Assembly: GCA_030693535.1 (NCBI GenBank)
Contig: JAUYAL010000074.1
Location: 173,142-237,141, forward strand
Direction of reading: 5' to 3'
Length of the DNA stretch: 64,000 nt
Origin: Methylotenera sp.
Lineage (GTDB): Bacteria > Pseudomonadota > Gammaproteobacteria > Burkholderiales > Methylophilaceae
The notes under the pieces: model-generated
Databases searched by the model: none
The model's input: the letters and a program-made list of their open reading frames with translations, nothing else
What the model was told of the DNA's origin: nothing
Position numbers and translations under genes: made by a program
Shown here: positions 39,466-48,329 of the stretch, one piece after another
How positions within the stretch are numbered: the first letter of the stretch is position 1
Layout: each line of letters begins with the position of its first letter

Positions 39466-40667
39466 TCTTTATCCCTATTAGAACGCACCCATTCAACTTG
39501 CCTATTCAGTATAAATTTCAGATACAGCGGGATTTTGCGCAGCACATAAAATGGCACATACAGCAACCCTACAAGAGAAATCACATCCCGGCCAAACTTT
39601 AACCAAGCACCAAAAACAGCCACTCCAAAAAATATTGATATACTTAAAGCGAGCATCAAAGGATATTTACCAGCAAACACGTAAAACCAGCCAATCGAAA
39701 TAAGCAGATATAAAAAAATCATCATTGCAAGCAAAGCGAGTGGTGGCACAATCATATCGAGCACCATGGCAAACAAGTTAAAGTTTTTACTTTTTAGTGC
39801 GTCCATGATTAAACCCGGTGCCGCTTTAATCATCATTGCCAAATGACCATGTTCCCATCGCGTTCTTTGCACATTCAAACCAGACTCAGACTCAGGAAAC
39901 TTGCTCTCAACCATCACGTCCACGCAAAATAAAGGTGGTGTATTCAACTTTGCAAGATTTAGCCCAAGCTTTAGATCCTCAACGATTTCGCCACTCGCCA
40001 CATTTACCTTACTTAAAGCCTTCCATGGAAAAGCCATCCCTGTGCCCATCAACTGACATGGCAAACCTAAATTTGCATAACCTAATGCCCTGACCTTATT
40101 TTTGAACAGCCATGCGAATGCAGCCATTTTCACTTTCAACCCTGAGTTTTGATGCGCATGCATCATGTCAAGCGCCTGAACTGGTCTCTGATAATAATCA
40201 CAGGCCTTAGCTAATCGGCTTAACAAATTAATATCTGACTGGCAGTCAGCATCAATAATCATCACAACCTGAGGAGGATTTGGGGACAAGAATTGAATCG
40301 CACAATCCAAGGCATAACCTTTTCCGCGTCGCTGAGTATCACTTCTTTCAATGACTTCTACACCAGTTTGCCTCGCAACATTTGCGGTTTGGTCACTGCA
40401 ATTATCCGCCACTACCACAATTCTATCTTCAGGGAGCAGTTGAGGTATTAGACTGGCTAACGTAGCCACAATGCCTGCCTCCTCATTGTGGGCGGGTATA
40501 ATGACAGCAACGCAGAGTCTTTTGCCATCCATCAATCGCCTATTTTTTAAAAAAATAGCTGCAACAGTTTGCGTAAAAATCAGCAATGATGGAATCAACA
40601 AAACACAACCAAGTACTATCAAGCAAATTTCTAATAAAATCATCATTAGTATGGTGCTGGATAGCAC
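39462..40667 (-). CDS. membrane glycosyltransferase, family 2
   Basis: A 401-residue processive-type GT2: an N-terminal TM helix (about 10-35), GT-A domain with IIPAHNEE (about 54-61), DADCQS (about 137-142) and the QRTRWEHGH motif (QxxRW, about 260-268), then two or three C-terminal TM helices. It resembles synthases that extend a polysaccharide at the membrane. The listed start is a GTG; an ATG at 40646 (seven codons in) is equally likely, and neither has a clear ribosome site. It overlaps the GT26 gene by 4 nt. Confidence 0.87.
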   Translation of the reverse strand: MLSSTILMMILLEICLIVLGCVLLIPSLLIFTQTVAAIFLKNRRLMDGKRLCVAVIIPAHNEEAGIVATLASLIPQLLPEDRIVVVADNCSDQTANVARQTGVEVIERSDTQRRGKGYALDCAIQFLSPNPPQVVMIIDADCQSDINLLSRLAKACDYYQRPVQALDMMHAHQNSGLKVKMAAFAWLFKNKVRALGYANLGLPCQLMGTGMAFPWKALSKVNVASGEIVEDLKLGLNLAKLNTPPLFCVDVMVESKFPESESGLNVQRTRWEHGHLAMMIKAAPGLIMDALKSKNFNLFAMVLDMIVPPLALLAMMIFLYLLISIGWFYVFAGKYPLMLALSISIFFGVAVFGAWLKFGRDVISLVGLLYVPFYVLRKIPLYLKFILNRQVEWVRSNRDKE

Positions 40668-41003
40668 ACAGCCATCTCATCTATTAATAAGCTAAGTGCT
40701 CTGTTACGATTTTGGCATACATTCAATGTCCTATTTTTTCCCACCACTTCAGTGATAATCAATTTTGTTTTCCTCAGTATGATTATTTTGCATTTTTTAT
40801 TCATTTTAAAAATGCTTTATAAAATTATTAATCAGCAAATACTATGCCAATACATTTAAGCGGAATTGACTGTTTTAACATATTGATTTAATAAGTATTT
40901 ATAAAAATAGATGCCTAATGATGTGTTGAGAACTTAATATCTGTGATGAGTTATCAGCAAATTTTTAGAATTAGAAAGGCTGGCATATCCATGGTGTTAG
41001 TAA
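40668..41003. other. AT-rich intergenic DNA, no gene seen
   Basis: I see no coding potential. A small AT-rich hairpin is present (GCATTTTT at 40790-40797 with AAAAATGC at 40808-40815). This is probably promoter DNA for the leftward GT2-GT26-exosortase genes and the left flank of the IS remnant. Confidence 0.5.
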
Positions 41004-41668
41004 AAGACCTTTGCACGGTAACCAATAGACCGAGTGACAGTTTTTTATATAATTTGTTTATTATCAATAAGTTAGTTAATAAATCATGAGTTTTTCAGAA
41101 TATAATGTTGACAGTCGCTCACGCATAAGAAACTGTTAATTTCAGTGCAACATTCCAGTCGGTGAACGTATCTGTGGTAATAAAGGTTACGCCAGTGCGA
41201 CACAAAGCGCACACCTTAAAACTAAGCATCTTAAAAATGCTATCCAAGATAAAACCGTCAGAGGAAAGCCGCTAAACGCGAGACAAAAAGTGCTCAACAA
41301 ATGCATCACTAGAATACGCTTTGTGGTGGAAAGAATCTTTGGCGGACAAGCACTTTGATTTGGCGGTAAGAACTTGTGGTATGTAGGGGTGGATAAAGCG
41401 CATGCATAGCACATCTCATCCTGCAGGCGTTGGCTTAAGACTTGAAACGGTTGCCTGTGCTATGGGTGAGAACCTCTCACCTAGGCAGTTTCTGTGCACA
41501 TAATGGAAGAAGTGGTAGGGGGAATCCGACCTACTACCCCACATAACTGCGTCAAGCAGCGTGCAAACCATTCCAATATGGACGAGAACACCAGCTAATC
41601 ACGATATTCCAGGAGATTATGGGCAATCAAAGGGGCTTTTTTAATATAGCTGCTTTTGCAAAGGTCTT
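41004..41668 (+). mobile_element. degenerate IS5-family insertion sequence
   Basis: A 665-bp block bounded by perfect 12-bp inverted repeats, AAGACCTTTGCA (41004-41015) and TGCAAAGGTCTT (41657-41668), of the form typical of IS5-group ends. The inside carries only the C-terminal part of the transposase, with in-frame stops and at least one frameshift, so most of the gene has been deleted. No target duplication is evident. The right end stops 1 nt before the stop codon of the adjacent GT4 gene. Confidence 0.8.
41152..41546 (+). pseudogene. IS5-family transposase C-terminal remnant
   Basis: The frame from 41152 reads NKGYASATQSAHLKTKHLKN, then KPLNARQKVLNK and RFVVERIFGG, matching the catalytic-glutamate region of IS5 transposases (the Glu of VVERxFG). 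It is interrupted by TGA at about 41358 and TAG at about 41406. A shifted frame then continues with LQALA, a stop, DLKRLP and ends at TAA 41544-41546, as in the usual IS5 tail. It cannot make an active transposase. Confidence 0.8.
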
Positions 41669-41669
41669 A

Positions 41670-42872
41670 TCATATAGATTCACTAAAAAGCAGGGCAAGT
41701 TTAGTGGCCTCGCTATCAATCGAGTGCCGTTCAATCACTCGAGCATAACCCGCCTCGCCCATTTGCATCAAAGTTTGTTCAGGCGTAACTAAAAATGTCT
41801 CAATTGCCTGCATTAAACTCTCAACAGAACCTGCAGGAAATAACCAGCCATTTTCACCATTAGTCACCAGTTCAGGTATACCTGCAATATAAGTCGTCAG
41901 CACTGGCCGCTTTAAAGCCATTGATTCCATAATCACCACTGGCAAGCCTTCGGCGAAACTAGGCAAGACCAGTGCACCTGAAACTAAAATTTCATTTTTC
42001 ACTTGGTCACTACTTATCCAACCAGTAATGTGTACTTGCTCAGTCAAGCCATACGCTTTAATTAACCCTTCAATTTCTGAGCGTAATTCGCCATCTCCAG
42101 CAAGCACCAATTCAAAGTCTATTCCTTTTTGTACTAGTTGATTCACTGCCTCAAGCAATAGCAACTGGCCTTTTTGTTCACATAATCTGCCCACACAGAC
42201 TAAGCGTTTTTTATTGGGGATAATATTTTCCGTCACTTTATAAAAACTTGACTCAAGTCCACAATGTACCACTTTCACTTTGGCCCATTGATTGTGTTCT
42301 AACCAACGATATAGTTGACTCTTACCAAATGAACTAATAGCTACAACAAAGGCAGATTGCTTGATTTTTTCAGCTAAATGTAAAGCTTGTGGTTTATCAA
42401 ACTCTTCTGGGCCATGTACAGTAAAACTATATTTTGGAGCCCCTAACTGATTAGCCAGCATCACCACTTCGGCAGAATTAGTGCCAAAATGTGCATGTAC
42501 ATGTTGCGCTCCAAATGCTTTAATCCATGGCACTATTTTGCATGCTTCAGCCAGATAGATAAAATGATACACAAGCGGACGCTCAGCACGCCAACCCATT
42601 TTAAAAGCCAAAAACAACGCAGAAATAAATCGAGATGGGCTTACAAAGAACTGCTTCATTACAGCAGCTAGCAGTGACACCAAACCTTCCTGAAGGACAA
42701 ATTTTGTAATACGCTGCTCATTAATATCATCTTTATCAACCAGCATCTCATCCCAACCACGTAATGCAATACGTAATACTTGAATGCCCTGTCTTTCTAA
42801 TGCAAGGATTTCGCGCCGAATAAAGCTATGACTTACTTTGGGATACTGATTGATAAAATAAGCGACTCGCAT
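41670..42872 (-). CDS. glycosyltransferase family 4
   Basis: A 400-residue GT-B enzyme. The N-terminal acceptor domain (about 1-185, MRVAYFINQYPKVSHSFIRRE) resembles colanic-acid type transferases. The C-terminal domain has VCVGRLCEQKGQ (about 225-236) and the nucleotide-sugar motif PSFAEGLPVVIMES (about 302-315, EX7E). The stop codon lies 1 nt from the IS5 remnant, so the last few codons may have been altered by the insertion. It is the last gene of a leftward glycosyltransferase run. Confidence 0.9.
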   Translation of the reverse strand: MRVAYFINQYPKVSHSFIRREILALERQGIQVLRIALRGWDEMLVDKDDINEQRITKFVLQEGLVSLLAAVMKQFFVSPSRFISALFLAFKMGWRAERPLVYHFIYLAEACKIVPWIKAFGAQHVHAHFGTNSAEVVMLANQLGAPKYSFTVHGPEEFDKPQALHLAEKIKQSAFVVAISSFGKSQLYRWLEHNQWAKVKVVHCGLESSFYKVTENIIPNKKRLVCVGRLCEQKGQLLLLEAVNQLVQKGIDFELVLAGDGELRSEIEGLIKAYGLTEQVHITGWISSDQVKNEILVSGALVLPSFAEGLPVVIMESMALKRPVLTTYIAGIPELVTNGENGWLFPAGSVESLMQAIETFLVTPEQTLMQMGEAGYARVIERHSIDSEATKLALLFSESI

Positions 42873-42880
42873 GAATTCAG

Positions 42881-43399
42881 CTACCCTAAAATTATTGCTG
42901 GAACACCAACAGCCGTCTTTCCTGCTGGCACATTGATTAATACTACCGCATTAGCACCGATATTGGCATGCTCTCCAATGACGACATCGCCCAAAACCTT
43001 CGCACCTGCTCCAATATCAACATGGCCACTTATTACAGGTGGCACTTTACCTGAGACTGTGCCAATTGTTACTTGCTGAAAAATTAAACAATTAGGGCCG
43101 ATTAAAACATCAGGGTGAATCACAATGCCATTGGGATGCGGCAACAACAAGCCGCCGCCAATATTGCAATTTATAGGAATATCAGCACCAGTCACCACAC
43201 TCCAAAAACGATACCGTAACACAGCCACTTTTTTAATTATAAATTTGAATGGATTGGTTGATTTTCCATACGCTTGATAAGAACGAATACTGGCTAGTAG
43301 TGAACGTGATGGATTCCAACTCAATAAAGTTTTATGCTCGCGAGACCAGTCGGGAATACTTGATGATACTTGATTAACTTTTAAATCATTTATACTCAA
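42881..43399 (-). CDS. serine O-acetyltransferase-like (hexapeptide) acetyltransferase
   Basis: A 172-residue left-handed beta-helix acetyltransferase of the CysE class, with hexapeptide repeats such as IGPNCLIFQQVTIG, HVDIGAGAKVLGDVVIG and ANIGANAVVL. It lacks the long N-terminal helical domain of true CysE, so it more likely acetylates a sugar in the polysaccharide. The start is a TTG with a good GAGG ribosome site 8 nt upstream; no nearby in-frame ATG exists. It overlaps the preceding GT2 gene by 14 nt. Confidence 0.85.
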   Translation of the reverse strand: MSINDLKVNQVSSSIPDWSREHKTLLSWNPSRSLLASIRSYQAYGKSTNPFKFIIKKVAVLRYRFWSVVTGADIPINCNIGGGLLLPHPNGIVIHPDVLIGPNCLIFQQVTIGTVSGKVPPVISGHVDIGAGAKVLGDVVIGEHANIGANAVVLINVPAGKTAVGVPAIILG

Positions 43400-44366
43400 T
43401 GAGCTTACCTCTTATCTTAAAAAGTAAATGCCAGAGGAACTTTATTTGGCCCATCAACTCTGGAAACTTGCTCAACACCAAGAAAAAAGCATTCCACCAT
43501 TTTTCGACACCCTGATATCGACCACGCAGGGCAATTTTCATCAATTGCATCGGATATATCAGTAGCATCCATAACAGCTTAGGGCTTACGTAAATGCTAA
43601 GTACAAAAATAATCAACGGAATAAACAAACCCCAAACCCAGGCACGCTTAGATTCAACCACCCAATGTCTCTCAATGGAGCTCCCATGAAGATAAGCCCC
43701 CAATGCAAATGCATAGCCCCCTCTAGTTGTTCGCCGCCACCACTGCTTAAAACTGGTCATGGCCGCATCATGCAGCGTCATTTCCGCTTCTAGCCTGTGT
43801 ACTTTATACCCTGCAAATCTGAGCCGTATACATAGCTCTGGCTCTTCACCCGCTATTAAATCCCCACGAAAGCCATTCACTGACTTAAATGCATCACAAC
43901 GCATTAGGGCATCGCCACCGCATGCTTTGGCATCACCGATCGGGGTATTCCACTCAATATCACATAAGCGGTTATAAATTGACGCATCCGGAAAGCGTTC
44001 ACGTCTTCGTCCACACACAACAGCTACTGATGGATGAGTGTTTAAAAAGATTATTGCCTGATCAAGCCATCCGTTTACAACTTCACAATCACCATCTACA
44101 AATTGAAAATAATCGAGTGAGTCGTATTTCTGAAGTAAATAAAATGCGCCCGCATTTCTTGCCCGTGCCGCAGTAAATGGAATAGTGACATCCAAATGCA
44201 CAATATCAACACCCGCATTTTGAGCAAATACAACTGAATCATCCGTGGAACCAGAATCGACATAAACGATATGTTTTACCTTGCCAACAAGCGATTGCAA
44301 GCATTTAAGCAACCTCACGCCCTCATTACGACCAATGACTACAACCCCAATATTATTCATATGCAT
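43386..44366 (-). CDS. glycosyltransferase family 2
   Basis: A 326-residue GT2 with GRNEGVRLLKCLQSL (about 12-26), YVDSGSTDDS (about 35-44), FVDGDCEV (about 88-95) with the DxD, and a C-terminal TM region (about 238-275). It resembles succinoglycan-type transferases acting on lipid-linked sugars. It is 6 nt downstream of the GT25 gene and overlaps the acetyltransferase gene by 14 nt. Confidence 0.88.
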   Translation of the reverse strand: MHMNNIGVVVIGRNEGVRLLKCLQSLVGKVKHIVYVDSGSTDDSVVFAQNAGVDIVHLDVTIPFTAARARNAGAFYLLQKYDSLDYFQFVDGDCEVVNGWLDQAIIFLNTHPSVAVVCGRRRERFPDASIYNRLCDIEWNTPIGDAKACGGDALMRCDAFKSVNGFRGDLIAGEEPELCIRLRFAGYKVHRLEAEMTLHDAAMTSFKQWWRRTTRGGYAFALGAYLHGSSIERHWVVESKRAWVWGLFIPLIIFVLSIYVSPKLLWMLLIYPMQLMKIALRGRYQGVEKWWNAFFLVLSKFPELMGQIKFLWHLLFKIRGKLIEYK

Positions 44367-44372
44367 AAAACT

Positions 44373-45110
44373 TTAATTTAACAGTTTTCTTTTTATTTTT
44401 CTGAGCCATTGCACCACATCGCGCACAATAACCACGCGGTCATACCAATTCAAATCATGAATATCAGTGCGAGAGGAACGTTGATGCCCTAGTTCTGGCT
44501 GTGCAATAAAAGTAATATGATCAGGATGAGCACGCCTAAACCAACTATAAGCACCATCTACGTGCATAGGGCCACCATCTACAGCACCTGGTGGACGCCT
44601 CAGCATAACCTCAAAGTAATCAACCAGCTCTGCAATTGCATTACCCTGAATAGCCATGAAATGACAAGTCATAATAGCTTTAGATGAATCAATCGTGTCA
44701 ATGATTTCATTTGATTTTTCTTTCGCATTTAAAAGTTCATATCCCCCATAAAAAACGGACCATGCGTGCTGTTTTAAATGGCTGAGCGTTTCAGCAATAC
44801 GTAAATTAAAATCCGGCACAAAATCTAGATCATCTTCAAAAACCAAGATTCTGTTATAGCCTGCCAGCTTTGCATTGCGCAACACACCAAGGTGACTCAT
44901 AAAACAGCCTCTCGTACCAATAGTCGGAAAGCCGTCTGCACTTTCAGGTCTAATGGCAGGAAACAATTCGACATTTGGCGAATCAAAGTTTAAACCGATA
45001 TTTTGAAGTTGTTGCGCCATTTCAAGCCTTCTGTCGGCGCGAAATGGCAAATTGATGATGAAAATTTTGTCAAAGTAATCCATAGCGTTGGCAGTAACAG
45101 TTTGCGTCAT
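44373..45110 (-). CDS. glycosyltransferase family 25
   Basis: A 245-residue protein of the LPS/GT25 family: IFIINLPFRADRRLEMAQQL (about 12-31), GCFMSHLGVLRNA and VFEDDLDF (about 89-96) with the metal-binding acidic motif. GT25 enzymes add galactose or other sugars in surface glycans. The ATG overlaps the stop of the upstream acetyltransferase gene by 4 nt (ATGA). The sugar is unknown. Confidence 0.88.
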   Translation of the reverse strand: MTQTVTANAMDYFDKIFIINLPFRADRRLEMAQQLQNIGLNFDSPNVELFPAIRPESADGFPTIGTRGCFMSHLGVLRNAKLAGYNRILVFEDDLDFVPDFNLRIAETLSHLKQHAWSVFYGGYELLNAKEKSNEIIDTIDSSKAIMTCHFMAIQGNAIAELVDYFEVMLRRPPGAVDGGPMHVDGAYSWFRRAHPDHITFIAQPELGHQRSSRTDIHDLNWYDRVVIVRDVVQWLRKIKRKLLN

Positions 45111-45613
45111 TTATCTTTCCTCGACTTAATCTGCGCAGGCACACCTACTGCTATTGAATTATCCGGTACATCTCTTATTACCACAGCATTCGCACCTATC
45201 AGTACATCATTCCCCACAGAAATTCTACCTAGCACTTTAGCGCCGGAACCAATATCGACATTGTTACCAATAACTGGCGCGCATGGCTCATTCACATTAG
45301 CCAGCCCTACCACTACACCATTTCTAATACGGCAGTTATCCCCAAACTTGGCATAACCACTAATAACAATGCCTCCAAAATGGTCTATCACAAAATTACG
45401 GCCAATCTCAACCTCACACGGCAACTCTACCCCAGTAAGAATTTGCACGAACTTATATAAAAACTTGTAAATCAACGAAAAGAGCTTTCTTAGCAATAGA
45501 GGCCTTACCCCATAACGCCAACGACCAAAACGGTACACCAACATCACCCAAAAGCCCTGCGCACCCCAATTCCCCTGATACACCTGCAAATCCGCACGAA
45601 TATTGTTAAACAT
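45107..45613 (-). CDS. serine O-acetyltransferase-like (hexapeptide) acetyltransferase
   Basis: A 168-residue beta-helix acetyltransferase (FVIDHFGGIVISGYAKFG, VDIGSGAKVLGRISVG, VLIGANAVVIRDVP repeats). Like the one at 42881-43399 it lacks the long CysE N-terminus, so a polysaccharide O-acetyltransferase is likelier than cysteine synthesis. It is coupled to the GT25 gene by a 4-nt overlap and lies 2 nt after the GT2 gene. Confidence 0.86.
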   Translation of the reverse strand: MFNNIRADLQVYQGNWGAQGFWVMLVYRFGRWRYGVRPLLLRKLFSLIYKFLYKFVQILTGVELPCEVEIGRNFVIDHFGGIVISGYAKFGDNCRIRNGVVVGLANVNEPCAPVIGNNVDIGSGAKVLGRISVGNDVLIGANAVVIRDVPDNSIAVGVPAQIKSRKDK

Positions 45614-45615
45614 AT

Positions 45616-46590
45616 TTATCGAGTCGCCTTATTGCCAAAATGCGTTTCAAAATAACTTTTCCAAACCAGCAATACCTGTTGCCCACAGAATAAAAATGGA
45701 ATTGGCCTACGCGCTTTTAATAAAGATTTAGCCAGCACAATCGCACTGGCTAAAGTAGTGAGAATTACATTCATAAAAACAGCAAAAGCCCCATGATTTT
45801 TTCTAATATAGAGTAACTCACTCTCCACCTGCAATGCCATTAACTGGTGACCACTTGATGTAATTTCCCCATCACTCTTTGCACTCTCACCACCAATATG
45901 CACCACTGTGGTATCTGGATAATAATGCACCTGCCAGCCAGCTTTTTTAGCCGCAAAGCAATGATCAACCTCTTCATAATACAAGAAGTATCTTGGGTCA
46001 AACAAACCCACTTGCTCAACCACTTCTCGCCTAATTAAATAATAACATCCAGGCACCCAATCACACGCCCTAACCGACGCGTGATCCCACTGCATATCAT
46101 CCATCAACCTAGTAGATTTAAAGAATTTTTGTAATCCGGCACGCTGAACAAACAAACTCCAAGGGGTGGGAAAATAGCGGCAAGAAGGCTGCAAATCGCC
46201 ATCACGCCCCAGCAACCTAACGCCCAAGATGCCACATTCAGGGTTAGCATCCATGTGCGAGATTGTTTTAGTTAAGGTATCACTAGACACAAATGCATCA
46301 GTATTCAGCAACAATACATAGCGCCCTCTTATTAAGGATAATGCTTGATTATTCGCCCGACCAAAACCCACATTGGCTTGGTTAAAAATCAGCTCGCAAT
46401 CAGTCATATGCTCGCGCATATACACTTCAGAATCATCTCTAGAAGCGTTATCAACCACAATGATTTGAAGCGTAATATTTGTTGCAGCTAACTTTAAGTC
46501 ACTGAGCATTTTTGGCAATAATTGCTCAGTGTTGTAATTAACGACAATTACAGAAACATCTGGTTTTAAATTTTCATCTATAAAAGTCAT
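45616..46590 (-). CDS. glycosyltransferase family 2 (rhamnosyltransferase-like)
   Basis: A 324-residue GT2 with VSVIVVNYNTEQLLPKML (about 11-28), LLLNTDAFV (about 92-100) and YYEEVDHCFAAKKAGW (about 199-214), the ED/EVD active-site region of WbbL-type rhamnosyltransferases. A C-terminal hydrophobic stretch (about 270-290) may anchor it. It begins an apparently continuous leftward run down to the GT4 gene at 41670. Confidence 0.88.
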   Translation of the reverse strand: MTFIDENLKPDVSVIVVNYNTEQLLPKMLSDLKLAATNITLQIIVVDNASRDDSEVYMREHMTDCELIFNQANVGFGRANNQALSLIRGRYVLLLNTDAFVSSDTLTKTISHMDANPECGILGVRLLGRDGDLQPSCRYFPTPWSLFVQRAGLQKFFKSTRLMDDMQWDHASVRACDWVPGCYYLIRREVVEQVGLFDPRYFLYYEEVDHCFAAKKAGWQVHYYPDTTVVHIGGESAKSDGEITSSGHQLMALQVESELLYIRKNHGAFAVFMNVILTTLASAIVLAKSLLKARRPIPFLFCGQQVLLVWKSYFETHFGNKATR

Positions 46591-46642
46591 TTTTATCTAA
46601 CTCACTGGGGTCTTTGTACGAAGTAACTGCTACCACTTAAAC

Positions 46643-47389
46643 TCAATGTTTAAATAAATACTTCACTGCCAAATAAACTGATCTACAAAAATATATAAAT
46701 TGCTGTTTGGGTGCCATATAGTTAAAATTTCCGTCACCAGAAAATCCTTTAAATTTAGCAACCATTTTAAACTCAGTCTGTATATTCGCCCCTTCTTTTG
46801 TACTCAACAATGGTGTTAACTTGTTAAATAACCATGTTTCTATAATCAAGCCTGGCAGTTCGTGAAATCTACCATAAATATATTTTTTATAACCTGCAAT
46901 ACTAAATGCAATTAAACGGGTATCCACATGACCACGACTGCATCTAAAATCAGCACATAGATCAAAATAAGCACTACTTAACTTGATGATTTTTTTAATG
47001 GTGGTCACTTGCAGCCTACCTGTCACCTTCCAAAATCTATCATCCTCTTTCATAGCTTGCATGATTTTTGAGTTCAAATAGGCATACTCAATCAACTTAA
47101 GCTCTCCATAACCCCTGCCATATTCAACAGGATAATCTAGTCCAAAAAAAGAGAGTATTTCAATCTGCTTACTACCCAAATAATCTTGGGCAATCAATCG
47201 GAGCTCCTCAAGAGAATGACCAGAATTATCAACAAAAATTACCCCATCAATATAGCTATTTTGCTCATCTAAATAGAATTTTAAAGCCTCGGTATAATCT
47301 TGCAATCTCTGTGCAGGAACAATTCTAGTAAGTAATAGTTCACCTGCAGGAGGTGTTACCGTTGCAGTCATGAGTAAGTAATTTTTCAT
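46643..47389 (-). CDS. uncharacterised protein in polysaccharide locus, possible glycosyltransferase
   Basis: A 248-residue soluble protein I do not recognise with confidence. It has an N-terminal alpha/beta part (LLMTATVTPPAGELLL), VIFVDNSG (about 50-57), GYGELKLIEYA (about 93-103) and KVTGRLQVTTI (about 120-130). The last two resemble segments in some capsule and sialyl-type transferases. It sits between the GT2 and an acetyltransferase gene. There is no signal peptide or clear DxD. Confidence 0.6.
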   Translation of the reverse strand: MKNYLLMTATVTPPAGELLLTRIVPAQRLQDYTEALKFYLDEQNSYIDGVIFVDNSGHSLEELRLIAQDYLGSKQIEILSFFGLDYPVEYGRGYGELKLIEYAYLNSKIMQAMKEDDRFWKVTGRLQVTTIKKIIKLSSAYFDLCADFRCSRGHVDTRLIAFSIAGYKKYIYGRFHELPGLIIETWLFNKLTPLLSTKEGANIQTEFKMVAKFKGFSGDGNFNYMAPKQQFIYFCRSVYLAVKYLFKH

Positions 47390-47447
47390 CTTACAATTAG
47401 AGGTCTTTGAACAAAATCACTATAAACCTTAAAAGTAACGTTCCCGT

Positions 47448-47468
47448 CATACCAGCCTTGCTGGAATG
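47448..47468. repeat. small inverted repeat
   Basis: A 9-bp imperfect inverted repeat CATACCAGC / GCTGGAATG (one mismatch, 3-nt loop) in the 138-nt gap between two minus-strand genes. It is followed by a T-rich stretch on the plus strand (GGTTTTTTG), so it may be a decayed terminator or a dispersed palindrome. Confidence 0.35.
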
Positions 47469-47527
47469 ATGGTTTTTTGTACGTTTCTTTGAATGGAAGC
47501 GTTCTCTTATTTGTGCAAACATTACAA

Positions 47528-48133
47528 TTAGTTATCTGGATAAAAATACTTTACCCTCATTTTCACTAATTCGTGCTCCATTTCAGGGTCAAAAGCACCT
47601 TGTCTTTTTTGTATTAGATGCGCCCATGGTAATTGCGCTGTTTTCTCAATTAATTTATTTGCCAAATCATCCGTTCTACCAATCGGCTTGGCGGGTACAC
47701 CGCCCACAATATCACCTGGCAGCACATCTTTATTAACCACAGAACCTGCCGCCACTATTGCATTTGGCCCTATGGTGACATTAGGCAACACAATCGCGCC
47801 ATGCCCAATAAACACGTTATCTTTAATATCTATTTTCCCTACAGAGTCAACTTTGATTCCGTAAGCATTATTAAGCATGGCTACTACGCCATCATGCCCA
47901 ATAAGATTACATACTGACAATGTTACATTGTTGCCTATGCTTACATATTTTGGATCGGGAATATTTACGTAAGGGTTGATCCTACACATAACTCCCATAT
48001 ACTGAAAATCATTATGTAATTTCAATAATGACCCCCAATCTTCACTGTTTGGGCGACAAAACCTACGGTACAAGCCAAAAAAACGGCCATATTTAAATGC
48101 TAAAAATCTAAGAAGATTTTTTAGAAATCTCAT
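47528..48133 (-). CDS. hexapeptide O-acyltransferase (WbbJ/Maa type)
   Basis: A 201-residue beta-helix acetyltransferase with VSIGNNVTLSVCNLIGHD, DNVFIGHGAIVLPNVTIG and AIVAAGSVVNKDV, ending in the conserved GDIVGGVPAKPIG. I start it at the ATG at 48133, with AAGG 8 nt upstream, one codon after the first possible start (TTG). It is divergent from the polymerase gene at 48330 and leads the leftward glycosyltransferase run. The acceptor is unknown. Confidence 0.87.
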   Translation of the reverse strand: MRFLKNLLRFLAFKYGRFFGLYRRFCRPNSEDWGSLLKLHNDFQYMGVMCRINPYVNIPDPKYVSIGNNVTLSVCNLIGHDGVVAMLNNAYGIKVDSVGKIDIKDNVFIGHGAIVLPNVTIGPNAIVAAGSVVNKDVLPGDIVGGVPAKPIGRTDDLANKLIEKTAQLPWAHLIQKRQGAFDPEMEHELVKMRVKYFYPDN

Positions 48134-48329
48134 CAATTAAACCTTTTAATTGGACCGTGAAAAAAGCTTGAACTGTCTGATTTAAGAAATTTCACTAAGT
48201 CTCTACATACTAATCGTTAAAACGTCGTTTACTATTTTTTAATTGCAAATCCACTAAGGTGCATCATACTCAGATACCATACACACATCAAATAATAAGA
48301 TTGAATTATACCTACTCAGAAATTCCACC

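Noticed and set aside
41187..41414. 75-codon minus-strand open frame
   Set aside because: It is opposite the IS5 transposase remnant, whose plus-strand frame matches the family.
41421..41546. Hairpin-rich stretch that looked like a structured RNA or a group II intron tail
   Set aside because: A shifted reading frame continues the IS5 transposase tail (LQALA, DLKRLP) to TAA at 41544-41546, and the segment lies inside the IS terminal repeats, so it is explained as transposase debris.
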